This document shows, piece after piece, positions 1 to 5,883 of a DNA stretch of 7,765 bases (positions are counted from its first letter, which is position 1; every line of letters begins with the position of its first letter). Position numbers and translations under genes: made by a program. The notes beneath the pieces were generated by a model, which was given only the letters and a program-made list of their open reading frames with translations, was not told the origin of the DNA and did no database searches. Source of the DNA: Nitrospirota bacterium (lineage in GTDB: Bacteria; Nitrospirota; Nitrospiria; Nitrospirales; UBA8639); assembly GCA_020355985.1 (NCBI GenBank), contig CP070628.1:851333-859097 (forward strand). Direction: 5' to 3'.

Positions 1-190
1 ACTATGATTCCATTTGGTAACAATAAATTTATATGAGACTACCTAGTTGGTGTCATGAAAAGATTTAGGTGTTTTGCGACTTGTATTTATTGGTTTATTT
101 GTTCATTAGCTCAAAAGGAATAAAACTTGATACCTTTTGGTAGCAATTTAGGCTAGAGGTAACATCTGATAGGATTGATTTGCAGCTAGA
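1..190. other. Non-coding flank downstream of nth
   Basis: No convincing reading frame, RNA gene or strong hairpin is visible here. It lies downstream of the minus-strand nth gene, so it may hold that gene's 3' end and the control region of a gene beyond the left edge. One imperfect direct repeat is present: TTTGGTAACAATAAATTTA at 13-31 and the shorter TTTGGTAGCAATTTA at 136-150. The second copy overlaps a tiny inverted repeat (TACC-TTTT-GGTA, 131-142) that is too short to call a terminator. The stretch is AT-rich compared with the genes. Confidence 0.5.
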
Positions 191-850
191 TTAACGAACT
201 GTTGAGACACCGACCCGCTGGCAAAAGTGGCTTATAGGGCAGGAACTACACCGAGGAGAGATTGGCGTGCATTGATTTTGCCCAAAAGGTACTAACAGGC
301 TATTGAGTGTGATCCAATGTTTTTGGGGAAGGTTTTTCCGTAGAACACATTCAGTTTCATCTGGTTTTTTGGTACGGACATATCCTATGCGGTTACAAAT
401 CCGATGAACATGTATGTCCACACAAATTCCAGGTTTTTTATAGCCTACTGTCCTCACCAAATTTGCCGTTTTTCGGCCAACCCCAGGTAGCTTCAGTAAG
501 GCTTCAATGTCATCTGGAACTGTGCCTTTAAATTCCTCACAAATCTGTTTGGACATCGTACGGATTTGCTTGGCTTTTGTTTGATAAAACCCTACAGGGA
601 ATATGGCTTTCTCTATTTTTTTGAGGGGTATATTAACCATTGATTGTGGACCATCTGACAGGGAGAATAGTCGTTCACTGGCTTGGGCAGCTGTTTGGTC
701 CCGGGTTCGCAAACTTAAAACGCAAGCAATGAGGATTCTAAAGGGGTCTGCCTCGGTCTCGCCTGAAAGCCTCTCCATGAACGGAACGGGCCACTGCTGA
801 ATAGATTTCTTCACCAAACGAAGGACGATTTTAATATCGCCATCGTTCAT
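191..850 (-). CDS. nth: Endonuclease III-family DNA glycosylase/AP lyase with [4Fe-4S] cluster
   Basis: Base-excision-repair enzyme of the HhH-GPD superfamily. The family removes oxidised pyrimidines and cleaves the abasic site by beta-elimination. The 219-residue length is normal for it. The helix-hairpin-helix is at residues 121-131 (LPGVGRKTANL), with the Schiff-base lysine at K127. The catalytic aspartate is D145 in VDIHVHR. The C-terminal cluster motif C-x6-C-x2-C-x5-C is complete (C194, C201, C204, C210). The segment LSLRTRD (residues 45-51) replaces the LSAQATD of E. coli Nth, so the Gln that enters the DNA helix there is Arg48 here; this looks like a subfamily difference rather than damage. 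The start is ATG at 850, with no strong Shine-Dalgarno. It lies 67 nt behind rpsU on the same strand and could share its transcript. Exact substrate range cannot be read from the sequence. Confidence 0.93.
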   Translation of the reverse strand: MNDGDIKIVLRLVKKSIQQWPVPFMERLSGETEADPFRILIACVLSLRTRDQTAAQASERLFSLSDGPQSMVNIPLKKIEKAIFPVGFYQTKAKQIRTMSKQICEEFKGTVPDDIEALLKLPGVGRKTANLVRTVGYKKPGICVDIHVHRICNRIGYVRTKKPDETECVLRKNLPQKHWITLNSLLVPFGQNQCTPISPRCSSCPISHFCQRVGVSTVR

Positions 851-917
851 ACTCTATAGAGGATCGTTAAGGAGAGAAATGAAGAGAAACGGAAGGGGGA
901 AAATTGAAGGTTCGCGA
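851..917 (-). other. rpsU-nth spacer with long polypyrimidine tract
   Basis: Read in the direction of transcription (minus strand), the spacer is almost entirely pyrimidine for about 40 nt. On the plus strand this is the purine run 869-910, interrupted only at 880, 890 and 904-905. There is no GC-rich hairpin followed by a T-run, so no intrinsic terminator separates rpsU from nth. A C-rich, G-poor transcript of this kind could be unstructured and could serve as a Rho-loading region, but that is inference. It also leaves nth without a purine-rich ribosome-binding site close to its start. Confidence 0.4.
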
Positions 918-1112
918 TTAGAACGTTCGATGTTTTGACAACCACTTCTGCCGACGTCGTGCTGCTTCTCGCTCTTTAGCCTTTTTCTTCACACTGGGTT
1001 TTTCGTAGAAGCGTCGCCGCTTTAATTCTCGGAACAATCCATCCGCAGCCAACTTCTTTTTGGCGACTTTTAAAGCTTTTTCCACATTATTATTGATGAC
1101 TCTAACTTCCAC
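918..1112 (-). CDS. rpsU: Small ribosomal subunit protein bS21
   Basis: bS21 is a small, very basic protein of the 30S subunit platform, near the 3' end of 16S rRNA, and is involved in initiation. The 64-residue product has the family pattern: an N-terminal beta segment (EVRVINNN), a Lys-rich helix (residues 11-22), the signature RRRFYEKP (residues 32-39), and a basic C-terminal helix rich in KK/RR. The start is GTG (1112-1110), preceded by GAGG with a 5-nt spacer. An ATG two bases upstream overlaps it but is in another frame. The AT-rich DNA upstream could contain its promoter. There is no terminator between this gene and nth. Identification is firm. Confidence 0.95.
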   Translation of the reverse strand: MEVRVINNNVEKALKVAKKKLAADGLFRELKRRRFYEKPSVKKKAKEREAARRRQKWLSKHRTF

Positions 1113-1296
1113 ATTTGCCTCAATCTTTTAGTATAAATAAGTATTTAATGGTTAAATTTTTTACTTCTAAGGTCCATACTCTATCATGTGTTTCTAACCT
1201 ATGCAAGAAAGAAATAAGATGAAAAAATTTAAAAAATCCTTAAGTTTCAAATACTTATAAACACCTTACGACATACCACGTACAATAAAGTTTCAT
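1113..1296 (-). promoter_or_regulatory. AT-rich pntB-rpsU intergenic region, weak candidate rpsU promoter
   Basis: This gap of about 185 nt is strikingly AT-rich. For rpsU (minus strand) a TATACT hexamer at 1135-1130 resembles a -10 box, and A/T tracts lie upstream of it, as in an UP element. No good -35 hexamer sits at 16-18 nt, and a start site from this -10 would leave a leader of only about 10 nt, so the call is weak. The half nearer pntB holds the possible terminator listed separately. No gene is supported here. Confidence 0.25.
1222..1257 (-). terminator. Weak candidate terminator after pntB
   Basis: On the minus strand, about 40 nt past the pntB stop, a short inverted repeat TAAGT/ACTTA (arms 1257-1253 and 1245-1241, 7-nt loop) is followed by AGGA and then two runs of six T separated by AAA. 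The T-tract is good, but the stem is only 5 bp and mostly AT. It may terminate poorly or be chance in an AT-rich gap. It is the only terminator-like element seen between pntB and rpsU. Confidence 0.28.
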
Positions 1297-2682
1297 CTAC
1301 AAATCTTTAAGAGCAGCAATCATGTCTAAGACCGCTTTCTTTCCATCGCCAAAAAGCATTAAAGAATTATCTAATGAAAACAAAGGGTTAGGTATTCCAG
1401 CAAACCCAGGGCTCAAACTTCGCTTGATAACAACTACGGTTCTGGCTTTATCAACGTCAATGATTGGCATCCCTGCTATGGCACTATTTGGATCGGTCCT
1501 AGCCACCGGATTCACGACATCATTGGCACCTATGACCAACGCAACATCCACTTGATCAATATCCTCATTCGTTTCATCCATGTCTCGCAAGGCTTCATAT
1601 GGGACATCAGCTTCAGCAAGCAAGACATTCATATGGCCTGGCATTCTCCCTGCCACGGGATGAACTCCATATTCAACTGTCGTCCCCCGACTTTCCAATA
1701 GGGCAGCCAAACTGGCAACCGGGTGTTGTGCTTGGGAAACCGCCATCCCATATCCAGGAATAATCGAGACGCGCCGTGCCGTTTCAAGCAACATCGCCAC
1801 TTCTTCTGGGGATGTGGATTTGACCTTCCCTGCATACACCTCATCAGCTGACGGCCCACCACCTACCGGAGCCAAGACTCCAAATAATACATTCGTCAAT
1901 GATCGGTTCATGGCTTTACACATGATTTGAGTCAAAATAAGCCCCGATGCCCCTACCAACGAACCTGTTATGATTAAGACATTATTTGACAAGACAAACC
2001 CGGTCGCAGCTGCAGCTAAACCGGAATAAGAATTCAGAAGCGCAACCACTACAGGCATATCAGCCCCACCAACCGGAATAACCAAGAGAACTCCAAGCAC
2101 CGAAGCGACAGCAACGACAAGCCAATAGGCCATCACGTTAGTTGGATCAATCACCACCCAACAACTCAATGCCAATACAACGACGGCTAAGACGGCATTG
2201 ATTATTTGTTGCCCGCTAAACAAAATGGCATTATCACCGATCAACCCTTTTAGCTTTCCAAAAGCCACCAAACTTCCCCAAAACGTGACTGCTCCAATAA
2301 GCCCTGAAGCCGCAATCGCAATGGTTAATTGCATCATTGGAACGTCAACATCTAACGTATTTTCCAGCAAGGCCGCGCCAGCAACCAAAACAGAGGCAAT
2401 CCCACCAAATCCATTAAAGACTGCCACTAATTCAGGCATGGACGTCATTTCGATTTTGATCGCGAGGGCCGCCCCAATGGCACCGCCAACGACCAACCCC
2501 AAAATGATCCATTCATAGCTAATTATTCGTTGATTGGTCAGTGTCAGCACGATGGCCAACAACATACCCACAGCACCCAACAAATTTCCTCGCACGGCCG
2601 TACGTGGGTGAGTTAGCCCCTTGAGACCAAGGATAAACAGCACGGAGGCAACTAAATATCCGATATTGATGAGTGCAGACAT
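1297..2682 (-). CDS. pntB: NAD(P) transhydrogenase subunit beta (PntB)
   Basis: Beta subunit of the proton-translocating transhydrogenase. It carries most of membrane domain II and all of NADP(H)-binding domain III. I start it at ATG 2682 (461 aa). A TTG three codons upstream (2691) keeps frame, but the ribosome-binding site is spaced exactly as for pntA2 when the ATG is used. Roughly residues 1-265 are hydrophobic helices with the family motifs MPELVA, GGADMPVVV and LLNSYSG (Asn217, equivalent of E. coli Asn222). Domain III has IPGYGMAV (G310-Y-G312), HPVAGRMPGHMNVLLAEA, GANDVVNP (Asp388), KRS (K420-R421) and MLFGD. Length matches the family. The residue matching the proton-channel histidine E. 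coli His91 is Asn90 (codon at 2415-2413), in VFNGFGG. It is the last gene of the pnt operon. Confidence 0.96.
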   Translation of the reverse strand: MSALINIGYLVASVLFILGLKGLTHPRTAVRGNLLGAVGMLLAIVLTLTNQRIISYEWIILGLVVGGAIGAALAIKIEMTSMPELVAVFNGFGGIASVLVAGAALLENTLDVDVPMMQLTIAIAASGLIGAVTFWGSLVAFGKLKGLIGDNAILFSGQQIINAVLAVVVLALSCWVVIDPTNVMAYWLVVAVASVLGVLLVIPVGGADMPVVVALLNSYSGLAAAATGFVLSNNVLIITGSLVGASGLILTQIMCKAMNRSLTNVLFGVLAPVGGGPSADEVYAGKVKSTSPEEVAMLLETARRVSIIPGYGMAVSQAQHPVASLAALLESRGTTVEYGVHPVAGRMPGHMNVLLAEADVPYEALRDMDETNEDIDQVDVALVIGANDVVNPVARTDPNSAIAGMPIIDVDKARTVVVIKRSLSPGFAGIPNPLFSLDNSLMLFGDGKKAVLDMIAALKDL

Positions 2683-2694
2683 TCCGTTCAATAT

Positions 2695-2700
2695 TCCTTA
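2695..2700 (-). promoter_or_regulatory. Stop-fused Shine-Dalgarno deciding the pntB start
   Basis: The pntA2 stop codon TAA runs into GGA, giving TAAGGA with an AAGGA ribosome-binding site. It lies 12 nt before ATG 2682 and only 3 nt before TTG 2691. The pntA1-pntA2 junction has the same TAAGGA, 12-nt spacer and ATG, which supports ATG 2682 as the pntB start. Confidence 0.6.
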
Positions 2701-2979
2701 GGATTTCTTTTTAAACATAGCCAGCATTCGATTGGTCACCATAAAGCCACCAACGACATTAATTGTGGCAAAGATCACAGCCAACACACCTAAAGTCGTC
2801 GTCACCATCGTATGTTGAGCTCCAGATGACAATACGGCACCCACTACGGTAATACCGGAAATAGCATTGGACCCTGACATTAACGGCGTATGAAGCGTTG
2901 GTGGAATTTTGGTAATAATTTCAAATCCCACAAAGATGGCGAGGACAAAAATCGTCAAGCCCATGATGAACATTTCCAT
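2698..2979 (-). CDS. pntAB: NAD(P) transhydrogenase subunit alpha part 2 (PntA2/PntAB), membrane
   Basis: Small membrane subunit of three-subunit transhydrogenases, equivalent to the C-terminal membrane part of the fused E. coli PntA. The 93 residues contain three predicted transmembrane helices (about 7-23, 36-54 and 60-82). Family motifs are LHTPLMSGSNAISG (residues 29-42), INVVGGF (73-79) and the basic tail VTNRMLAMFKKK. With PntB it forms the proton channel and couples it to the nucleotide domains. In the Thermus and mycobacterial proteins, as I recall them, the residue after SNxI/TNxI is His; here it is Ser41 (codon 2859-2857), as in E. coli. Start ATG 2979 is 12 nt after TAAGGA, which overlaps the pntA1 stop. 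Further in-frame ATGs at codons 3 and 6 are possible but less well placed. Confidence 0.94.
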   Translation of the reverse strand: MEMFIMGLTIFVLAIFVGFEIITKIPPTLHTPLMSGSNAISGITVVGAVLSSGAQHTMVTTTLGVLAVIFATINVVGGFMVTNRMLAMFKKKS

Positions 2980-2991
2980 AGCAGTCTTGTG

Positions 2992-2997
2992 TCCTTA
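2992..2997 (-). promoter_or_regulatory. Stop-fused Shine-Dalgarno for pntA2
   Basis: TAAGGA combines the pntA1 stop with an AAGGA ribosome-binding site, 12 nt before the pntA2 ATG. The arrangement suggests translational coupling, with ribosomes finishing pntA1 reinitiating at pntA2. The same layout occurs at the next junction. Confidence 0.55.
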
Positions 2998-4161
2998 TGC
3001 TGATAACGCTGGAAGCCCTAGCATTTCTCGAATCCGAGGCTCAACAACTTCTCCGTTTTGCGTCATCATGGTTTCTTTAGTGATTTCATCGTTCATATCC
3101 AATGTCACCTCACCTTTCTTCACCAGGTGCAACAGAAAGGTGGCCACATTTTTGGCATACATTTGACTGGCATGATAGGGAACCGTGGACGACAAATTTT
3201 CTGGGCCATGAATCGTGACACCATGAGCTACAATGGTTTCACCAGACTTGGTGAGTTCACAGTTACCACCTCGCTCAGCAGCCAAGTCTACTATGACCGA
3301 CCCATGCACCATGCCAGCCACCATTTCTGCCGTAATGAGGATTGGCGCCTTTTTCCCTGGCACGGCTGCGGTTGCAATCACCACATCACTGGTTGCAATA
3401 ACTTTTCCCAGTAACTCTCGCTGTTTTTTATAGAATGTTTCATCTTGGGCTTTGGCATACCCACCTTTATCTTCGGCATCCCCTGTTTCTAGTGGCAGCT
3501 CAACAAACTTGGCGCCCAAACTCAAAATCTGTTCTTTCACAGCAGGGCGAATGTCGTAGGCTTCAACAGACGCACCTAATCGACGGGCGACGGAAATGGC
3601 CTGTAAGCCTGCAACCCCGGCCCCAATGATCAACACCTTTGCGGGAGTGACTGTCCCAGCAGCCGTCATCAGCATAGGAAACATTTTGGGTAAGGTATTG
3701 GCTGCGAGCAGAACCGCCTTATACCCTGCAACAGTGCCCATGGAAGACAAGATATCCATACTCTGGGCACGTGTGATTCGAGGCATGAGTTCCAAGGCAA
3801 AAGCGGTCACTTTTTGAGCTGCTAACTCTTTGACAGATTGTGGGTTACCCAGGGCTTCCGCCATTCCAACGAGCATTTGACCTTTTCGAAAACTTGGCAA
3901 ATCCGCCTTTCCCTCGTTGGGGTTGGCCCCCAACAAGCGGACTTGGAGGATGAAATCTGCTATCTCAAAGACTTGACCACGGGAGTCAGCGATTGTCCCA
4001 CCTTTTTCGATATATGCCTTATCGGGATATCCCGCTTGTTCCCCTGCCTTCGATTCAATGATGACCTCCATTCCCCCTTTTATGAGAGAAGGCAACACTG
4101 AAGGGACTAAGGCCACGCGCTGTTCACCAGGGTAGGTTTCTTTGACAACACCAATCTTCAT
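2995..4161 (-). CDS. pntAA: NAD(P) transhydrogenase subunit alpha part 1 (PntA1/PntAA), NAD(H)-binding
   Basis: Soluble domain I of transhydrogenase. It binds NAD(H) on the cytoplasmic side and exchanges hydride with NADP(H) on PntB domain III. The 388 residues match the separate subunit of Rhodospirillum-type enzymes. The N-terminal alanine-dehydrogenase-like fold starts with MKIGVVKETYPGEQRVALVP. The motif PRITRAQSMDILSS (127-140) holds the conserved Arg128, Gln133, Asp136 and Ser139. The Rossmann motif is GAGVAG (180-185), with the acidic residue Asp203 ending the second strand. The mobile loop that closes over NAD(H) contains GGY at 233-235. VDLAAERGGNCE (291-302) and GPENLSSTVPYHAS (319-332) are also typical. 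Start ATG 4161 has only a weak upstream GAGA. There is no membrane segment, as expected because that part is the separate pntA2. First gene of the operon. Confidence 0.96.
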   Translation of the reverse strand: MKIGVVKETYPGEQRVALVPSVLPSLIKGGMEVIIESKAGEQAGYPDKAYIEKGGTIADSRGQVFEIADFILQVRLLGANPNEGKADLPSFRKGQMLVGMAEALGNPQSVKELAAQKVTAFALELMPRITRAQSMDILSSMGTVAGYKAVLLAANTLPKMFPMLMTAAGTVTPAKVLIIGAGVAGLQAISVARRLGASVEAYDIRPAVKEQILSLGAKFVELPLETGDAEDKGGYAKAQDETFYKKQRELLGKVIATSDVVIATAAVPGKKAPILITAEMVAGMVHGSVIVDLAAERGGNCELTKSGETIVAHGVTIHGPENLSSTVPYHASQMYAKNVATFLLHLVKKGEVTLDMNDEITKETMMTQNGEVVEPRIREMLGLPALSA

Positions 4162-4330
4162 AGGGTCATTCTCGAAAAATTTACAGGAAAGTGGTTTTCA
4201 GCAATTCTTCGTCTTTAGGCAAAGTTCTGATTGATATCATAGGCTTCAAAAAACAATCAATATGTCTTTATATCTATTTAGAAGGGGGCGAAAGGCCCAG
4301 GCGAAAGCAAAATACAATCAAGCCCCAAGC
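4162..4330 (-). promoter_or_regulatory. Region upstream of pntA1, weak candidate promoter
   Basis: The 169-nt gap separates the hydrolase-like gene from pntA1 and probably contains the pnt promoter. On the minus strand TTGATT (4260-4255) followed after 17 nt by ATATCA (4237-4232), or the nearby TATGAT (4241-4236), are the best but unconvincing matches to -35 and -10 boxes. Close to the upstream gene's stop, an 8-base direct repeat CTTTCGCC occurs twice with a 13-nt period. Its distal copy overlaps a small GC hairpin (GGGC at 4286-4289 with GCCC at 4295-4298). That hairpin lacks a following T-run, so I do not call a terminator. No gene is supported. Confidence 0.3.
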
Positions 4331-5605
4331 CTAGGGTACTTGAGAATACAGGGCCTTAGCTATTTCTTTTGCTGTGAATAACATGGCACGGCTTTGCGTA
4401 TAACACCCATGACCAAATAAATGCTGGCGAGGATTTTCTTCATTGGTTTGAATGCCATATTCCACCAACAAACAGTGTCCATCATTAGCACAGCGGGTCG
4501 CCCGCCTCGAACATTCCAGCCATCGCTCAAACCCATCATAGGGTTCGAAAATTTCACGAAAATCAACATTGGCTTGCTCCATTTCAGGGGAATCTGGAAT
4601 AGCATCCGTTCCCGCTACCGCTAATTGCTGCACATAATCACCCCCGGTCTGGTAAGGCATTTCCCAAGCCGTCTGAGGTAATTCCATCTTGGACAGCCAC
4701 CGCTTCCCATCAGGTCGAATCAGTCGATGATTAACCACATGAAGCAACCGACCAAACCCGTCAATGTCCCATCCATAACGAACGGGCGTGCCTAACGTAA
4801 CGATATCGACGGAAGCACCTCCCAAAAACCGCTGTTCAACCAATATCTTGTAAAGGCCCTCTAATTCCTCAACGGATCGATCTTCCGAAGGACAGGTTTC
4901 CCAATATTTCGCTAAAATTTCGAAAATTCTAGGACGAGCTTCAGATTCACCTGACGTAATAAAGTTGGACAGGAGAGCCAATACCTGTCCTACATGGCCA
5001 TGAGCGACCAGCAAAATCCGGTCTTCTTTTGATAGTGATCGATTAGAACTCCACCCCTGAAGAAATTGGATTAGGGTAATCGCGGCTTCCACCCGCCCGA
5101 CATGATGATGAATTGAAGACCAGACATACCGCCCACAGGGGATGGGCTGATTCTGCTCCTGACCGATCCCCTGCTCAAACTTCCTTACGTAGGCGGAAGT
5201 AAAATTCCCAACCTCTTGAGCAAGTATATCCAATGCCTCTTGAGTAGATTGGTCATTGATCAACGGTGGATGAATCGAATCCTCACTCCTGAAAATCCCA
5301 TTGGTCGAGGGCCTAAGAAGAGCCAACAAGGATTCCAAGCCAGAAATACCCCTTGAATAACCCCGCTTTAAGCCTCCAACCTCATCCAAACGTGCCGCAC
5401 CAAATAGATCGCTAAACGGGTGCCCACTCAAAAACAGGATTCCCTTGACCTTGGCTCTAGATAACTGAGCCCCCACTTGGGCCATGGCTTGATTCCATGC
5501 TGGGGAGTCGAGGGGAGCACCAGGCTCGAACGTTGGATAGGAAACCCGTTCTCCAGGATTTGAACGAGAATACTTGGCATGTTGAAAGTTGTTACTCTGA
5601 GGCAT
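4331..5605 (-). CDS. Uncharacterised alpha/beta-hydrolase-like protein, nucleophile apparently missing
   Basis: I do not recognise a named gene. The 424-residue product has no signal peptide or membrane helix and reads like a lipase-type alpha/beta hydrolase. An early strand GILFLSGHPFSDLFG (55-69) sits where the family has a strand ending in HG. WSSIHHHVGR (162-171) follows. A strand-turn-helix ILLVAHGHVGQVLALL (197-212) looks like a nucleophile elbow, then DIVTLGTPVRYGWD (267-280), GGDYVQQLAVAGTD (321-334) and a late FGHG (397-400) that could hold the catalytic His. In the elbow the expected Ser is Gly203 (codon 4999-4997), so Ser-type catalysis is doubtful. The opening strand also ends in SG, not HG. 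The start is ATG 5605 with poor ribosome-binding site; the N-terminal 30 residues look disordered. It is transcribed toward pnt but 169 nt away, and divergently from the phosphatase-like gene. The fold is inferred; the function is unknown. Confidence 0.6.
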   Translation of the reverse strand: MPQSNNFQHAKYSRSNPGERVSYPTFEPGAPLDSPAWNQAMAQVGAQLSRAKVKGILFLSGHPFSDLFGAARLDEVGGLKRGYSRGISGLESLLALLRPSTNGIFRSEDSIHPPLINDQSTQEALDILAQEVGNFTSAYVRKFEQGIGQEQNQPIPCGRYVWSSIHHHVGRVEAAITLIQFLQGWSSNRSLSKEDRILLVAHGHVGQVLALLSNFITSGESEARPRIFEILAKYWETCPSEDRSVEELEGLYKILVEQRFLGGASVDIVTLGTPVRYGWDIDGFGRLLHVVNHRLIRPDGKRWLSKMELPQTAWEMPYQTGGDYVQQLAVAGTDAIPDSPEMEQANVDFREIFEPYDGFERWLECSRRATRCANDGHCLLVEYGIQTNEENPRQHLFGHGCYTQSRAMLFTAKEIAKALYSQVP

Positions 5606-5883
5606 ACGACACGTTCCAGCTGTGCGAAAGGCTACTTTCTTAGTCCATACTGGCTTCCAAGAGCAAGGGGCAAATCAATTTTTACTTACTTTTCTCATCG
5701 CCTAACCACCGACACCCTCCATTTGGTTGACCGCCTGAAAATCTGCATGATAAGTTCAATTTCCTTGATTGCGTTCAAACAAAACGCCTGCTGTTAGAGG
5801 AGAGATTTTTTGAATTAGCGGATTGTTGATTAATTATTCATTTCTATTCATAACGATTTTTGAAGTGGAGCGTTGGCGAAATC
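5606..5883. promoter_or_regulatory. Divergent intergenic region between two hydrolase-fold genes
   Basis: About 278 nt lie between the minus-strand hydrolase-like gene and the plus-strand phosphatase-like gene, so both should be driven from here. The plus-side promoter candidate is listed separately. On the minus side, TTGAAC appears twice about 19 nt apart near 5751-5776, but no convincing -10 box follows. The half nearer the plus-strand gene (5800-5860) is AT-rich. A Shine-Dalgarno-like GAGGAGAG at about 5797-5804 has no reading frame behind it. I see no RNA gene or clear operator. Confidence 0.4.
5826..5854 (+). promoter_or_regulatory. Candidate sigma70-type promoter for the phosphatase-like operon
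   Basis: TTGATT (5826-5831) and CATAAC (5849-5854) are separated by 17 nt. Each matches four of six consensus positions, in an AT-rich setting. A start near 5861 would give a leader of about 23 nt containing GGAG (5867-5870) before ATG 5884. It would also exclude the upstream in-frame TTG at 5860 as the start codon. The match is modest. Confidence 0.35.

Noticed and set aside
1201..1260. A 19-codon plus-strand reading frame, lysine-rich, in the pntB-rpsU gap
   Set aside because: It has no ribosome-binding site, and its Lys and Phe codons simply reflect the A/T runs of the gap.
2683..2691. TTG at 2691 as the pntB start
   Set aside because: The Shine-Dalgarno would be only 3 nt away, whereas ATG 2682 matches both the pntA2 spacing and the family's N-terminus.
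2198..3166. Plus-strand open frames across pntB, pntA2 and pntA1
   Set aside because: They are antisense to firmly identified transhydrogenase genes, have no family features and no ribosome-binding sites.
4286..4308. GC hairpin and GCGAAAGC mini-hairpin as a terminator of the hydrolase-like gene
   Set aside because: The stem is 4 bp and no T-run follows in the direction of transcription.
5579..5797. Plus-strand open frame across the divergent intergenic region
   Set aside because: It begins inside the opposite-strand gene, has no recognisable features and no ribosome-binding site.
5860..5883. TTG at 5860 as the start of the phosphatase-like gene
   Set aside because: No Shine-Dalgarno precedes it. 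It would also lie at or before the predicted transcription start, and the ATG at 5884 gives a normal signal peptide.
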